DNA of 64,000 nucleotides from Litsea cubeba (Eukaryota; Streptophyta; Magnoliopsida; Laurales; Lauraceae). Each line of letters begins with the position of its first letter. Position 1 is the first letter of the stretch. The notes under the pieces are model-generated. The model did no database searches. It was not told the DNA's origin and saw only the letters and a program-made list of their open reading frames with translations. This document shows positions 11,487 through 21,341 of the stretch, piece after piece. The position numbers and the translations under genes were made by a program. The stretch lies in contig CM022949.1 in the NCBI GenBank assembly GCA_012931725.1, forward strand, positions 58,523,922 through 58,587,921. The letters are read 5' to 3'.

Positions 11487-14400
11487 CTACGGTTTAGGAG
11501 AGTGAGTAACTCCTAACTTTTTTCGGAGATACTCGAAGACTTCCTTTGGCAGAGGTTTCGTGAAAATATCAGCCACTTGCTCAGTTGTTGGAACATACTC
11601 CAACTTGACCTCTCCATCAGCAACTTTATCTTAAGAAAATGATAACGAATTGCTACATGCTTTGTTCGAGAGTGCTGAACAGGATTCTTAGATATATGAA
11701 TTGCACTCGTGTTGTCACATAGGATCGGCGTAGGATCCGTTGTAGGAACTCCTAGATCAGAGAGCATTTGCCGCATCCATAACACTTGCGTACAACAAGT
11801 TGCCGCTGCAATATATTCCGCTTCCGCTGTCGAAAGGGATACTGAGTCTTGCTTCTTACTATGCCAAGCAACTAATCTTTCTCCAAGATAAAATGCGCCG
11901 CCGCTAGTACTCTTGCGATCATCTACGCATCCAGCCCAATCGGCATCAGAATATGCAACTAGAGTGAAGGATTTTCCTTTGGGATACCAGATACCAAGCT
12001 CCATAGTACCTTTCAGATATCGAAAGATTCTTTTCACTGCTGTAAGGTGCGTTTCAGTTGGTGCTGCTTGAAAACGTGCAACCATACATACTGCTTGTAG
12101 AAGATCTGGTCTTGTTGCAGTCAAGTAGAGCAAGCTTCCTATCATAGAGCGATAGGTGGTATGATCAACGGACGAGGCCTTATCATCTTTGCTAAGCTTT
12201 GTGTTCGTTGTCATTGGTGTGCTTACTGGCTTGCTGTCTTCCATATTGAATCGCTTCAGCATTTCCTTGATGTATTTCATCTGTGATATGAAGATACCAT
12301 GTTTCAGCTGCTGAACTTGTAAACCAAGAAAGAACTTTAGTTCTCCAAGCATTGACATCTCAAATTCTTTCTTCATTGCTTCAGCAAAATTCCTGCACAT
12401 CTCCTCATCATTGCCACCAAAGATTATGTCATCAACATAAACAATGACAACCAGCTGTTTGCTTATCTCAGTTTTGACATATAGATTGCTATCAACAAGT
12501 CCTTTTCCAAAACCGATCTTGCGGAGATAGAGATCCAGCCTTGCATACCATGCCCTTGGCGCTTGTTTCAGCCCATAAAGAGCCTTTTTCAACTTGCACA
12601 CTAGATCTGAATTTTTGCTGATGAGGAAAACCATCAGGTTGCTCAATGTAGACTTCTTCTTCAAGTAAACCATTCAAGAAAGCTGACTTTACGTCCATCT
12701 GAAATACCTTGAAGGTTTTGTATGCTGCCAATGCAAGAAACATTCGAATAGCTTCCAGACGAGCCACCGGTGCAAAGGTCTCTTCAAAATCTATGCCTTC
12801 AACTTGAGCATAGCCTTTACAAACCAACCTTGCTTTGTTTCTAATGACTTGACCATCTTCATTCAGCTTATTCCGAAAGACCCATTTAGTACCAATAACA
12901 TTCTTATCAGTAGGTCTAGGAACAAGTTCCCATGTGGAGTTCTTCTCAATTTGCTCCAACTCCTCATGCATAGATTTCAACCAACTATCATCGAGACTGG
13001 CTTCAGCCACAGTCTTGGGTTCAATGGTGGACACAAGTGAGTAATTGCTAACTACACTTTGTCTAGTTTGAACGCCTGCCTTAGGATCTCCAATGATTTG
13101 ATCCTTAGGGTGTTGCTCTACCCAAGTGCTGTGCTTCTTAGGTGAAGTATCTTCTGAGTCATCCTTTGATTTCTCAGAATCATTAGATTCAGCCATCTCA
13201 TCATCAATCTCACTCGAGTCCTCATAAACTGGACTGTCATTATGAGTTGCATTCTTTGGTTCAATATTCTCATCTATTTCTTACATCAGCACTTTCTATG
13301 ATTTTTCTGGTTCTTTTGTTAAGACATCTATATGCCTTGCTAGTTGAGGAGTAACCCAGAAATATACCTTCGTCAGCTCTCTCTTCAAATTTGCCCGGAT
13401 TTTGTTCGAGCCGCTTGATTGTAACACTTGCTGCCGAAGACTTTGAAGTGCTTGACTGTTGCTTTTCTTCCAAACCATAGCTCATAGGGAGTTTTGACTT
13501 CATGTGGCCTGATCAAGCATCGGTTTTGAATGTATACAGCCGTATGAATTGCCTCTTTCCAATACTTGTCGGCCATCTTGCTTTCACTCAGCATCGTACG
13601 AGCCATCTCTTGTACGGTGCGATTCTTCCGTTCCACAACTCCATTTTGCTGTGGAGTTCTAGGGGCTGAGTACTGTCTTTGAATGCCATGATGTTCACAA
13701 TATTTAGTGAACTCTTCAGATGTGAACTCGCCTCCACGATCAGACCTTAAGATCTTGATACGTTTTTCCAATTGATTTTCAACCCTGTGCTTTTAAACAC
13801 TTTAAAACGATCAAGTGCTTGATGCTTATGCTTAAGAAATAATACCCATGTCATACGAGTATAATCATCAATGCATAACATGAAATACTTATCTCCATTG
13901 GTGCTTTGTGTTCGCATCGGTCCACAGAGATCAGTGTGCACTAGCTCAAGAGGTTTCTTGGAATGATGCTCCTTTGACTTGAACATAACCCTCGTTTGCT
14001 TTCCCTTTTGGCAAGAGTCGCAAATGGGATTGGAAGGCTTTTCAACTTTAGACATGCCTCTTACAGCCTTTGATTTGCAAATCTTTGACATGTTATCAAA
14101 GCTTAGATGCCCAAGGCGTTTGTGCCACGACCAACTTTCCTCTGTCCGACTCATCAAGCAGGTCTTTTCAGCTCCATCTGACAGTGTATAGAGATTTCCA
14201 GCAGTTCTTGATCCAGTTGCCACTGTTTTCCCGTTGCTACTCTTCTTGATGGCAAACCCATTCTTTGTGAAGATAACTTCATGACCCTTGTCACAGATCT
14301 GGCTCACACTAAGCAGGTTGTGTCTCAATCCAGACACATATAAGACTTCTTCAGATCTGATCTTGTTTGCCATAAGTTGAATAACACCTTTTCCGCATAT

Positions 14401-16349
14401 TTTGGCACCATCATTGTTGCCAAACTTCACTGAACCGCCTTCATAGTGCTGTAATTTGATGAATTTCTCTTTATCACCAGTCATATGGCTTGAACAACCA
14501 CTATCAAGGACCCATGGTGCTGTCTTCTTTTGTGCATTGAATGCCGTTTGCACAATGAGAGATTCTTTGGAACTTTCTGCACTTTGTTTTGCTCTCCAAG
14601 CCTTAACTAACTTGGGTTTCTTTTCAACCTGAAACTTGTTAGCAATATGCAACCTACAATCCCTAGCCAAGTGTCCATAATTATGACACATATAGCACTC
14701 AATTTTGTGGCTACTTAGGATTGAAAAAGGATTCCTAGTCACAAATGGACTGTTTCTTACATAGAATTTGCAATCAGCTCTTTTATGTCCAAACATATTA
14801 CAATGAAAGCAATAACCATAGAATTTGTATCTTCTTTGTGGCTGGTTAGTCTTCATTACCTTTCTAACAGGAATGGACTCCTTTCTAGGTTGAGTGGGCT
14901 TCATAGAGTTAGAAGGTGCAGTGACTTGCTTCACAAACTTTTTCTTTTCAGGAGGTGCAATCTTAGAGGATTCACCTTTCTCAAATCCTAGACCAAATCT
15001 GAAGTGGGCTGGTCTTTGAACTTTCAGTAGTTCATTGAGTTTCATAGTCCCTTCAATCGCTTGGAGCGCTTTGAGTTTTTTGCTATTTTCCAAATTTTCA
15101 GCCTTTGCTCTAGCGATCTCAGTTTCAAGTTTCATAGCCTCTTCCTTTTTGATACTTATTTGGTTTTCAAGGACTTCTACCATTCTTTTATATTCTTCTA
15201 CTTGAGTTTTCAAAGAAATAATAGAACTTTCAGATTCATGGAGAAGTTTCAGATTTTTCTTACTTGATTTGCGTTCCATGCTTAGCTCCTCAAGTGCGGC
15301 TATGAGTTCCTCTTCAAGATTGACTTCAGCCTCCTCATCCTCTTCCGGATCTAGCTCTTCTTCTTCTTCAACAGTGACCATGAAAAGAGCTTCGGTTGAT
15401 TCATCATCGTCTGAAGTTTCAGACGTGCTGTCATCTTGTTGACATAGAAAGTTTTTAGCTTTGCCCCTTTTTCTGAAATTTCTCTTTCCTTTACTCTTTT
15501 CAGCATAAGAGTCATTATCATTGTCTTCTTTTAGGGGACACTTCGCAGCAAAGTGACCAATACCTCCACAATTGAAGCATTTAAAGGGTAGCTTCCCTTT
15601 GTACTTGCCGATGCTTCCTTTCTTCAACTTTCTAACAAATTGAGCTTCAAGCTCATCATCATCAGAATCAACATCATGACCAGCAATCTCTTTTGCCTTT
15701 TTCTGAACTTTGAAGGCCGCTTCTTTATCAGATGAAGACGTCTTTCCTATGCGCATCTCATAGGCAGTTAGAGAACCATGTAATTCATCCATGGAAAATG
15801 CGTTCAGATCTTTGGCTTCTTCAATGGCTGAGACTTTTGAATCAAACCGGGGAAGAAGAGATCTTAGAACCTTTTTGACGATGACCGGCTCTTTAATCTC
15901 CTCCCCTAGTCCACGAATGTCATTCGTGACTTCATTCACTCGTTGCATATACGAGTCAACATTCTCGCTTTCTTCCATGCGAAGAGACTCGAATTGAGAG
16001 CGATGAGTTTGCAATTTGGCTTCTTTAATCTTCTCATCACCTTCATGTATGCTTTGCAACTTGTCCCAAATTTCCTTGGCTGTTTTGCATGCAATTACTT
16101 TGACAAGCTCGCTGTCCACAAGGCCACTAAAGAGTGCATTCTGCGCCTTGGAGTCGTTGTCTGCCAACTTCTTTGATGCAGTATCATTGGGTACGGTGGC
16201 AGCATTGTAACCGGCTCTGACAGCCTCCCAAACATCATAGCCAAGAGATTTGATGAAGGCTTGTATCCTAATCTTCCAAAGGAGTAATTAGAACCATCAA
16301 ACAGAGGTGCTTTCATATTCCCCGTATTGACTGCCATGTGATTTGACAA
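11487..16349 (-). pseudogene. gag-pol: Element A gag-pol, frameshifted
   Basis: The original protein runs from an ATG near 16349 to a TAG at 11487-11489. Visible parts in order: LFDGSNYSF gag start (a frameshift right after), UBN2-type gag, zinc knuckle C-x2-C-x4-H-x4-C, a coiled coil of about 90 residues, two further knuckles, protease DSG in WVLDSGCSSHM, integrase HHCC and D-D-E, RT with YVDD, and RNase H ending in the ADIFTKPLP tail. The longest open piece is 13747-16167 (806 codons). Frames are broken near 16200-16260, 13750, 13400, 13230 and 12620 and again near the C-terminus, so no active polyprotein is possible. It keeps the 206 bp that element B has lost. Confidence 0.9.
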
Positions 16350-16389
16350 GAGATCACCCTTAGCGTATTAAACTGATCAAGGGAACCTC

Positions 16390-16401
16390 GCTCTGATACC
16401 A
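16390..16401 (-). promoter_or_regulatory. Element A primer-binding site
   Basis: The minus strand reads TGGTATCAGAGC, complementary to the 3' end of initiator tRNA-Met, two bases from the 5' LTR at 16404. Confidence 0.95.
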
Positions 16402-16403
16402 AT

Positions 16404-17585
16404 TGTTGGATACCACGATCACTGAGAGGGGGGGGTGAATCAGTGATTTCTAAAAACAGGTCCAATTCAACAACAAAACAAGTCAAATCACACTATGACA
16501 CCAGATTTAACGTGGTTCACCGAAAGGCTACGTCCACGGTTCAAAGACTGTCCGAACACCAATCCGGGACAGATCTGAATCTTATTTAGTCGCACCAACG
16601 ACAAAGAGCACCAACCCTTAGTTTCAGATAGCACCAACTATCTAGGAAGCACCGACTCCCTTGAGTGTCAGATATCACCAACTATCTAGGAAGCACCGAC
16701 TCCCTTTACAATTATCTGCACCCACAGATAGGATCACCAAACCCTAAACACCAAGCACCAACTTGATGTAAGAACAGAATAGAAATAAACTCTGTCTACA
16801 GCCCTTCCCCTCTACAATTCTCTCTCTCTCAATCCCTTACAAATTGAATTTAAAGCATAAACAGAGAGGACACTTAACTCATGGACGAAACACCATCTTC
16901 TAGAGCACAATCCCGTCCATAATTGCTGTAGAAAGATGCAGCACAACAGCACACAGCAACAGCACCAGCACACAGCACACTCTACTCTCTTCTCTTCTCT
17001 CTTTTCTCTTCTCTTCTGGTGTCTCTTCTGATGTATTTATGAACGACCCAAGCATGCCTTTATATAGGTTTTAATAACCCTTAATTGTATTCAAAACGGG
17101 CTACAATTAGTTTAGAAAGATTCCCAAACGAAATAGATAACTGTGCTGAATTTTCGTGCAAAACTTCTAATTCTGCGCAACTCTGATTCCCGTGCTCGGT
17201 CGACATCCTGGCTTGCTCGGTCGACCGAAGACACTGACTGGAAAACAGACAATTTCGAGCTCGGTCGACATCCTGAGGGCTCGGTCGACCGAAGACACAC
17301 TGTGTCACGAAAATAACTGAGAGGTGCCTTTTTTTTTTGTTTCTGCAGGTTTCTTCTTGCTCGGTCGACCGCATGAAGAGCCCGGTCGACCGCGTGCACT
17401 GCATCAGGAATTCTTAATTCCAGACTGTTTCAATTCTGTTTCTCCTTTTCAAGCTCTATCAACACCAGCTTATTATCATCATGTTTGTGACAATGTGTTG
17501 ACAAGAATTCCAACTCAAAACCATACTTGAGATACTAATTACTTTAATTCATCAAAAGACTCTAAAGTCATCTCAAATTCCAACA
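16404..17585 (-). repeat. Element A 5' LTR
   Basis: 1182 bp, very similar to the 3' LTR. It has the same hairpin array (16548-16768) and GTCGAC pairs (17199-17390). One hairpin of the array has a base change in its loop-proximal stem (GATATC for GATAGC near 16670). Most of the length difference comes from the G-run. Confidence 0.92.
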
Positions 17586-17590
17586 CTGTC

Positions 17591-18505
17591 TGTGTTTTCG
17601 ATTGGAACTGGAGGTTATTCTCGAATTCTGACAAAAATTATCTTAATTTCATTTGATCGAGATCATCATTCCAGTCAACCTTTGTATTCAACTCGAATCC
17701 ATTTGAGACCACGAAACCTTTGATTGACCAATTCCGTCATAAATTGTTAGGCTTTGACCGGACAGTTGACTTTTTCCTTGGAACCCTAAATTGAGTGACT
17801 CTTGAACCTAATATTTAGATCTTGACCAACTTAACAACTTTCATGTTCAGCCCGAACTCATCCGAGGCCCAGAGATCCCAATTTGACCCCCGACACACTT
17901 TTCATGGTAAATACTGCAGTTTGGAAAATGATAGATTATGTCCTCGATCATGATTTTTAGCTTGTTGGAAAGCTCTTCTTTAGACCTGTAATCCTTCTTT
18001 TTAACTTGATCTGTCTGAGGTCCCGAAGACCTTTGTTAACTCGCCCCAAGTTCGGCTAAGGTAGTAGCAAACCCGCACCATAAGTCCTTGTGCAAATCCC
18101 ACCAACGACCACCTACCACATTGAATGCCACCTACCACTTTTTAACCATTTCTACTCTCATTCCCAGCTCATTTGCAACCGGCCATTGTAATTCAAGAGA
18201 TTTTCTCTCTTTATCTCTTCCTTTCTCCTTCTCCTCTCCTTCCATGGCAATTTGGAAAACTTCTCCTCAGAGGCTTTTCTTGCTTGATCTAGCCCGGCCA
18301 ATCAACTCCCCGTCGTCTCCTTCACATCTTACTCTATTTTGGTTTGAATCCGACGGTGGCATCCCCCTCATGCAACACCTTTTTCTTCCTTGATTTTCAA
18401 AGAGGTAAGCCCTCTTTCTCCTTGGCTAGGACCCATCTTCTTCTCCTTCATTGTGTTATCTATTTTGGGTGTGGTTTTGGCTCAGTGAGTGGGTTTTCTT
18501 GTTAG
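17591..18505. other. Host sequence between elements, LTR-like
   Basis: No gene. It continues the sequence left of element A and resumes after the Tat element at 46792. A pyrimidine-rich block at 18200-18260 followed by AGGTAAGC near 18402 looks like an LTR leader with a splice-donor-like site. It is probably part of an older gypsy element into which A and Tat inserted. Confidence 0.4.
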
Positions 18506-19152
18506 GTTAGTGTGTAGGGAGATTTTTAAGACTCCAAGATTATGCTGATCTCCACATAAGACACCTATTAGCGCACCCACGTGCCGTCTGTTGGAAATAG
18601 GGTGGGCCTCTACGATAGGTTTCAAAAACTTTTGACCCACTTGACGCAGGGATCAACTATCTAGAAGGCTATAAAACCCAATCCAAGATCTATGTCCTCA
18701 ATCTTAGTCATCATGATCAGTAAATACAATCTATCTATAAGATAGAAACAACAACTAACAAGCATCCATAATAATCTACAACATGCAAGGCAGTGGATTA
18801 TACATTTGGAGCTCGGTTGTGCTCTAATGGAGAAGTTGCGTCTTTCTTTGATCATGAAACGCTTTTCCTAATCAAATATGGATCTCCAAGACCTCTTGAT
18901 CTTCCACGCTATGACCCGTATCAGATTCTCCTTTTTCTCAAGAAGATGGTGGGATCTGTTGGAATTTGAGATGACTTGAGAAGCTTTATGAAGAATTGAA
19001 GTGATTAGTATCTCAAGCATTGTTTTGAGTTGGAATTATTGTCAACACAATGTCACAAGCATGATGATAATAGGTTGGTGTTGATAGAGCTTAAAAGTAA
19101 AATCAGAGTTGAAACAGTTCAGGAATTCAGAATTCCTGAAGCAGAGTGTGCG

Positions 19153-19340
19153 GTCGACCGAGCACCCCATGCGGTCGACCGAGAAAGAGAAACCTGCAGA
19201 AAAAAGTTTCAGGAAGTTCCCAGTTATTTTCGTGACACAGTGTGTCGTGGTCGACCGGGACCCCAGGATGTCGACCGAGCACGATAGTTGTCTGCTTCCA
19301 GACTGTGTATGATGTCGACCGAGCAAGGAAGGATGTCGAC
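19153..19340 (+). repeat. Paired GTCGAC palindromes of the element B promoter
   Basis: GTCGAC occurs at 19153, 19174, 19250, 19270, 19314 and 19335, that is three pairs with internal spacing 21, 20 and 21 bp. Most sit in a longer near-palindrome CGGTCGACCG. The last site is about 130 bp upstream of the TATA box. The 3' LTR repeats the array at 25348-25536. Palindromic LTR motif arrays are known in Sireviruses; a DNA-binding role is inferred. Confidence 0.85.
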
Positions 19341-19470
19341 CGAGCACGGGAACCAGAGTTGCGCAGAAACAGAAGTCTTGCACGAAAATTCAGCATTCTT
19401 ATTTATTTCGTTTGGGACTCTTTCTAAACGAATTGTAGCCTATTTTGAACACTCTTAAAGGTTACCATAA

Positions 19471-19480
19471 CCTATATAAA
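19471..19480 (+). promoter_or_regulatory. TATA box of element B
   Basis: CCTATATAAAGGC is a strong plant TATA context. It lies downstream of the palindrome array and upstream of the hairpins. Transcription would start about 30 bases later, in or near the purine-rich leader. The same box is in the 3' LTR near 25668. Confidence 0.75.
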
Positions 19481-19767
19481 GGCATGTTTGGTTCGTTTTT
19501 AACAAGACACCAGAGAGAAAGAAGAGAAGAGAAAAGAGTAGAAAAGAGAGAGAGTTTTGGAGAGAAGAGAGTGCTGTTGCTGTGTGCAGTCTTGTTAGAA
19601 GTTTCTACAGCAAGTGTGGACGAGGATGTGCTCTTGAAGATGGTGTTTCGTCCATAAGATAAGTGTCTCTCTGTTTATGCTTTAATTTTCAATTTGTAAG
19701 GATTGAGAGAGAGAGATTGTAGAGGGGAAGGGCTGTAGAAAAAGGTTTCTACTTTTATTCTGTAGTA

Positions 19768-19988
19768 CATCAAGTTGGTGCTTGGTGTCTGGGGTTTGGT
19801 GATCCTATCTGTTGGTGCAGATAAATTGTAAAGGGAGTCGGTGCTTCCTAGATAGTTGGTGCTATCTGAAACTAAAGGGAGTAGGTGCTTCCTAGATAGT
19901 TGGTGCTATCTGAAACTAAGGGTTGGTGCTCTTTGTCGTTGGTGCGACTAAATAGATTCAGATCTGTCCCGGATTGGTGTTCGGACAG
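19768..19988 (+). other. Array of nine hairpins with NNGGTG loops
   Basis: Adjacent hairpins share a six-base loop but have different stems. Examples: CATCAAG-TTGGTG-CTTGGTG (19768), TATCTG-TTGGTG-CAGATA (19806), AGGGAG-TCGGTG-CTTCCT (19832), AGATAG-TTGGTG-CTATCT (19850, again 19894), AGGGAG-TAGGTG-CTTCCT (19876), AAGGG-TTGGTG-CTCTT (19918), GTCG-TTGGTG-CGAC (19935) and a bulged stem around TTGGTG at 19974. Some stems need G-U pairs, so the structure suits RNA. It lies in the predicted leader about 150 nt before the PBS. Copies are at 25965-26185 and, on the minus strand, 10140-10361 and 16548-16768. Confidence 0.85.
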
Positions 19989-20135
19989 TCTTTGAACCGT
20001 GGACGTAGCCTTTCGGTGAACCACGTTAAATCTGGTGTCCTTGTGTGATTTGATTTGCTTTTGTTGTTAATTTGGACCTGTTTTTAAGGAATCACTGATT
20101 CACCCCCCCTCTCAGTGATCGCGATATCTAACAAT

Positions 20136-20147
20136 TGGTATCAGAGC
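20136..20147 (+). promoter_or_regulatory. Element B primer-binding site
   Basis: TGGTATCAGAGC, complementary to initiator tRNA-Met, two bases after the 5' LTR. Confidence 0.96.
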
Positions 20148-20189
20148 GTAAGGCTCCCTTGATAAGCTTAACACGCTAAGGGTGATCTC

Positions 20190-21341
20190 TTGTCAAATCA
20201 CATGGCAACCAATACAGGGAATAAGAAAGCACCTTTGTTTGATGGTTCTAATTACTCCTTCTGGAAGATCAGAATGCAGGCTTTCATTAAGTCACTTGGC
20301 TATGATGTCTGGGAGACTGTCAGAGTATGTTACAATATTGCCATTGTACCCAATGATGCTGCAACGAAGAAGTTAGCAGACAACGACTCTAAGGCGCAGA
20401 ATGCACTCTTTAGTGGCCTTGTAGACAGCGAGCTGGTCAAAGTAATTGCATGCAAAACAGCCAAGGAAATATGGGACAAGTTGAAAAGCATTCATGAAGG
20501 AGATGAGAAGATCAAAGAAGCAAAATTGCAAACCCATCGCTCTCAATTTGAATCTCTTCGCATGGAGGAAAGCGAGAATGTTGACTCATATTTGCAACGA
20601 GTGAATGAAGTCACGAATGACATTCGTGGACTAGGGGAGGAGATTAAAGAACCAGTCATTGTCAAAAAGGTTCTAAGATCTCTTCTTCCCCGGTTTGATT
20701 CAAAAGTCTCAGCCATAGAAGAAGCCAAGGATCTGAATGAATTTTCCATGGATGAGTTGCATGGTTCACTCACTGCCTATGAGATGCGCATAGGTAAGAC
20801 GTCTTCATCTGATAGAGAAGCAGCCTTCAAAGTTCAGAAAAAGGGGAAAGAGACTGCTGGTCATGATTCTGATACTGATGATGATGAGCTTGAGGCTCAG
20901 TTTGTTAGAAAGCTGAAGAAAGGAAGCAATGGAAAGTACAAAGGGAAGCTACCCTTTAAATGCTTCAATTGTGGCGGTGTTGGTCACTCTGCGAAGTGTC
21001 CGCTGAAAGAAAATAATGATGATGACTCTTATGTTGATAAGAGTAAGTGGAAGAAAAATTTCAGAAAGAGGGGCAAAGCAAAAAGCTTCATCAGTCAATA
21101 TAATGACAGCACGTCTGAAACTTCAGACGATGATGAATCAGCCGAGGCAACTGAAGCTCTCTTCATGGTTACCGTTGAAGAAGAAGAGGAGCAAGAGCCG
21201 GAAGAGGAAGAGGAGGCTGAGGTCAATCTCGAAGAAGAACTCATTGCCGCACTTGAGGAGCTTAGCATGGAACGAAAAACAAGTAAGAAAAATCTGAAAC
21301 TTCTTCATGAATCTGAAAGTTCAAAAGCCCTTCCACAATAA
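20190..21341 (+). CDS. gag: Element B Gag, C-terminally truncated by a deletion
   Basis: 383 residues forming the nucleocapsid precursor of a SIRE element. LFDGSNYSFWKIRM at residues 16-29 opens the copia gag domain, the UBN2-type region extends to about residue 210, and acidic and basic blocks follow. The zinc knuckle is C258-x2-C261-x4-H266-x3-C270, one residue short of the usual C-x2-C-x4-H-x4-C that element A keeps. An acidic Glu-rich stretch leads into the start of a coiled coil, where a 206-bp deletion shifts the frame and a stop follows. The ATG is 42 bases after the PBS. In the ancestor gag and pol were one frame. Confidence 0.9.
   Translation: MSNHMATNTGNKKAPLFDGSNYSFWKIRMQAFIKSLGYDVWETVRVCYNIAIVPNDAATKKLADNDSKAQNALFSGLVDSELVKVIACKTAKEIWDKLKSIHEGDEKIKEAKLQTHRSQFESLRMEESENVDSYLQRVNEVTNDIRGLGEEIKEPVIVKKVLRSLLPRFDSKVSAIEEAKDLNEFSMDELHGSLTAYEMRIGKTSSSDREAAFKVQKKGKETAGHDSDTDDDELEAQFVRKLKKGSNGKYKGKLPFKCFNCGGVGHSAKCPLKENNDDDSYVDKSKWKKNFRKRGKAKSFISQYNDSTSETSDDDESAEATEALFMVTVEEEEEQEPEEEEEAEVNLEEELIAALEELSMERKTSKKNLKLLHESESSKALPQ

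Larger units (their letters stand above)
9986..17585 (-). mobile_element. SIRE/Maximus copia element A, full length but defective
   Basis: The boundaries are TGTTGG...CCAACA, flanked by perfect 5-bp duplications CTGTC (9981-9985 and 17586-17590). It has two LTRs (9986-11177 and 16404-17585), a PBS complementary to initiator tRNA-Met, several polypurine tracts and a gag-pol region. The domain order is copia (PR-IN-RT-RH). The clade call rests on the RT block around FGG(N)DEEM and EFEMSMLGELKFFLGLQ, a gag with coiled coil and several zinc knuckles, and repeated polypurine tracts. Several frameshifts make it non-autonomous. It is the same family as element B at 18957-26330 but a different subfamily. 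Confidence 0.92.
18957..20133 (+). repeat. Element B 5' LTR
   Basis: It contains, in order, six GTCGAC palindromes (19153-19340), a TATA box at 19471-19480, a purine-rich leader, the nine-hairpin NNGGTG array (19768-19988) and the CACCCCCCCTCTCAG end block. The R and U5 parts thus hold the hairpins, so they should be in the genomic RNA leader. Confidence 0.93.
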
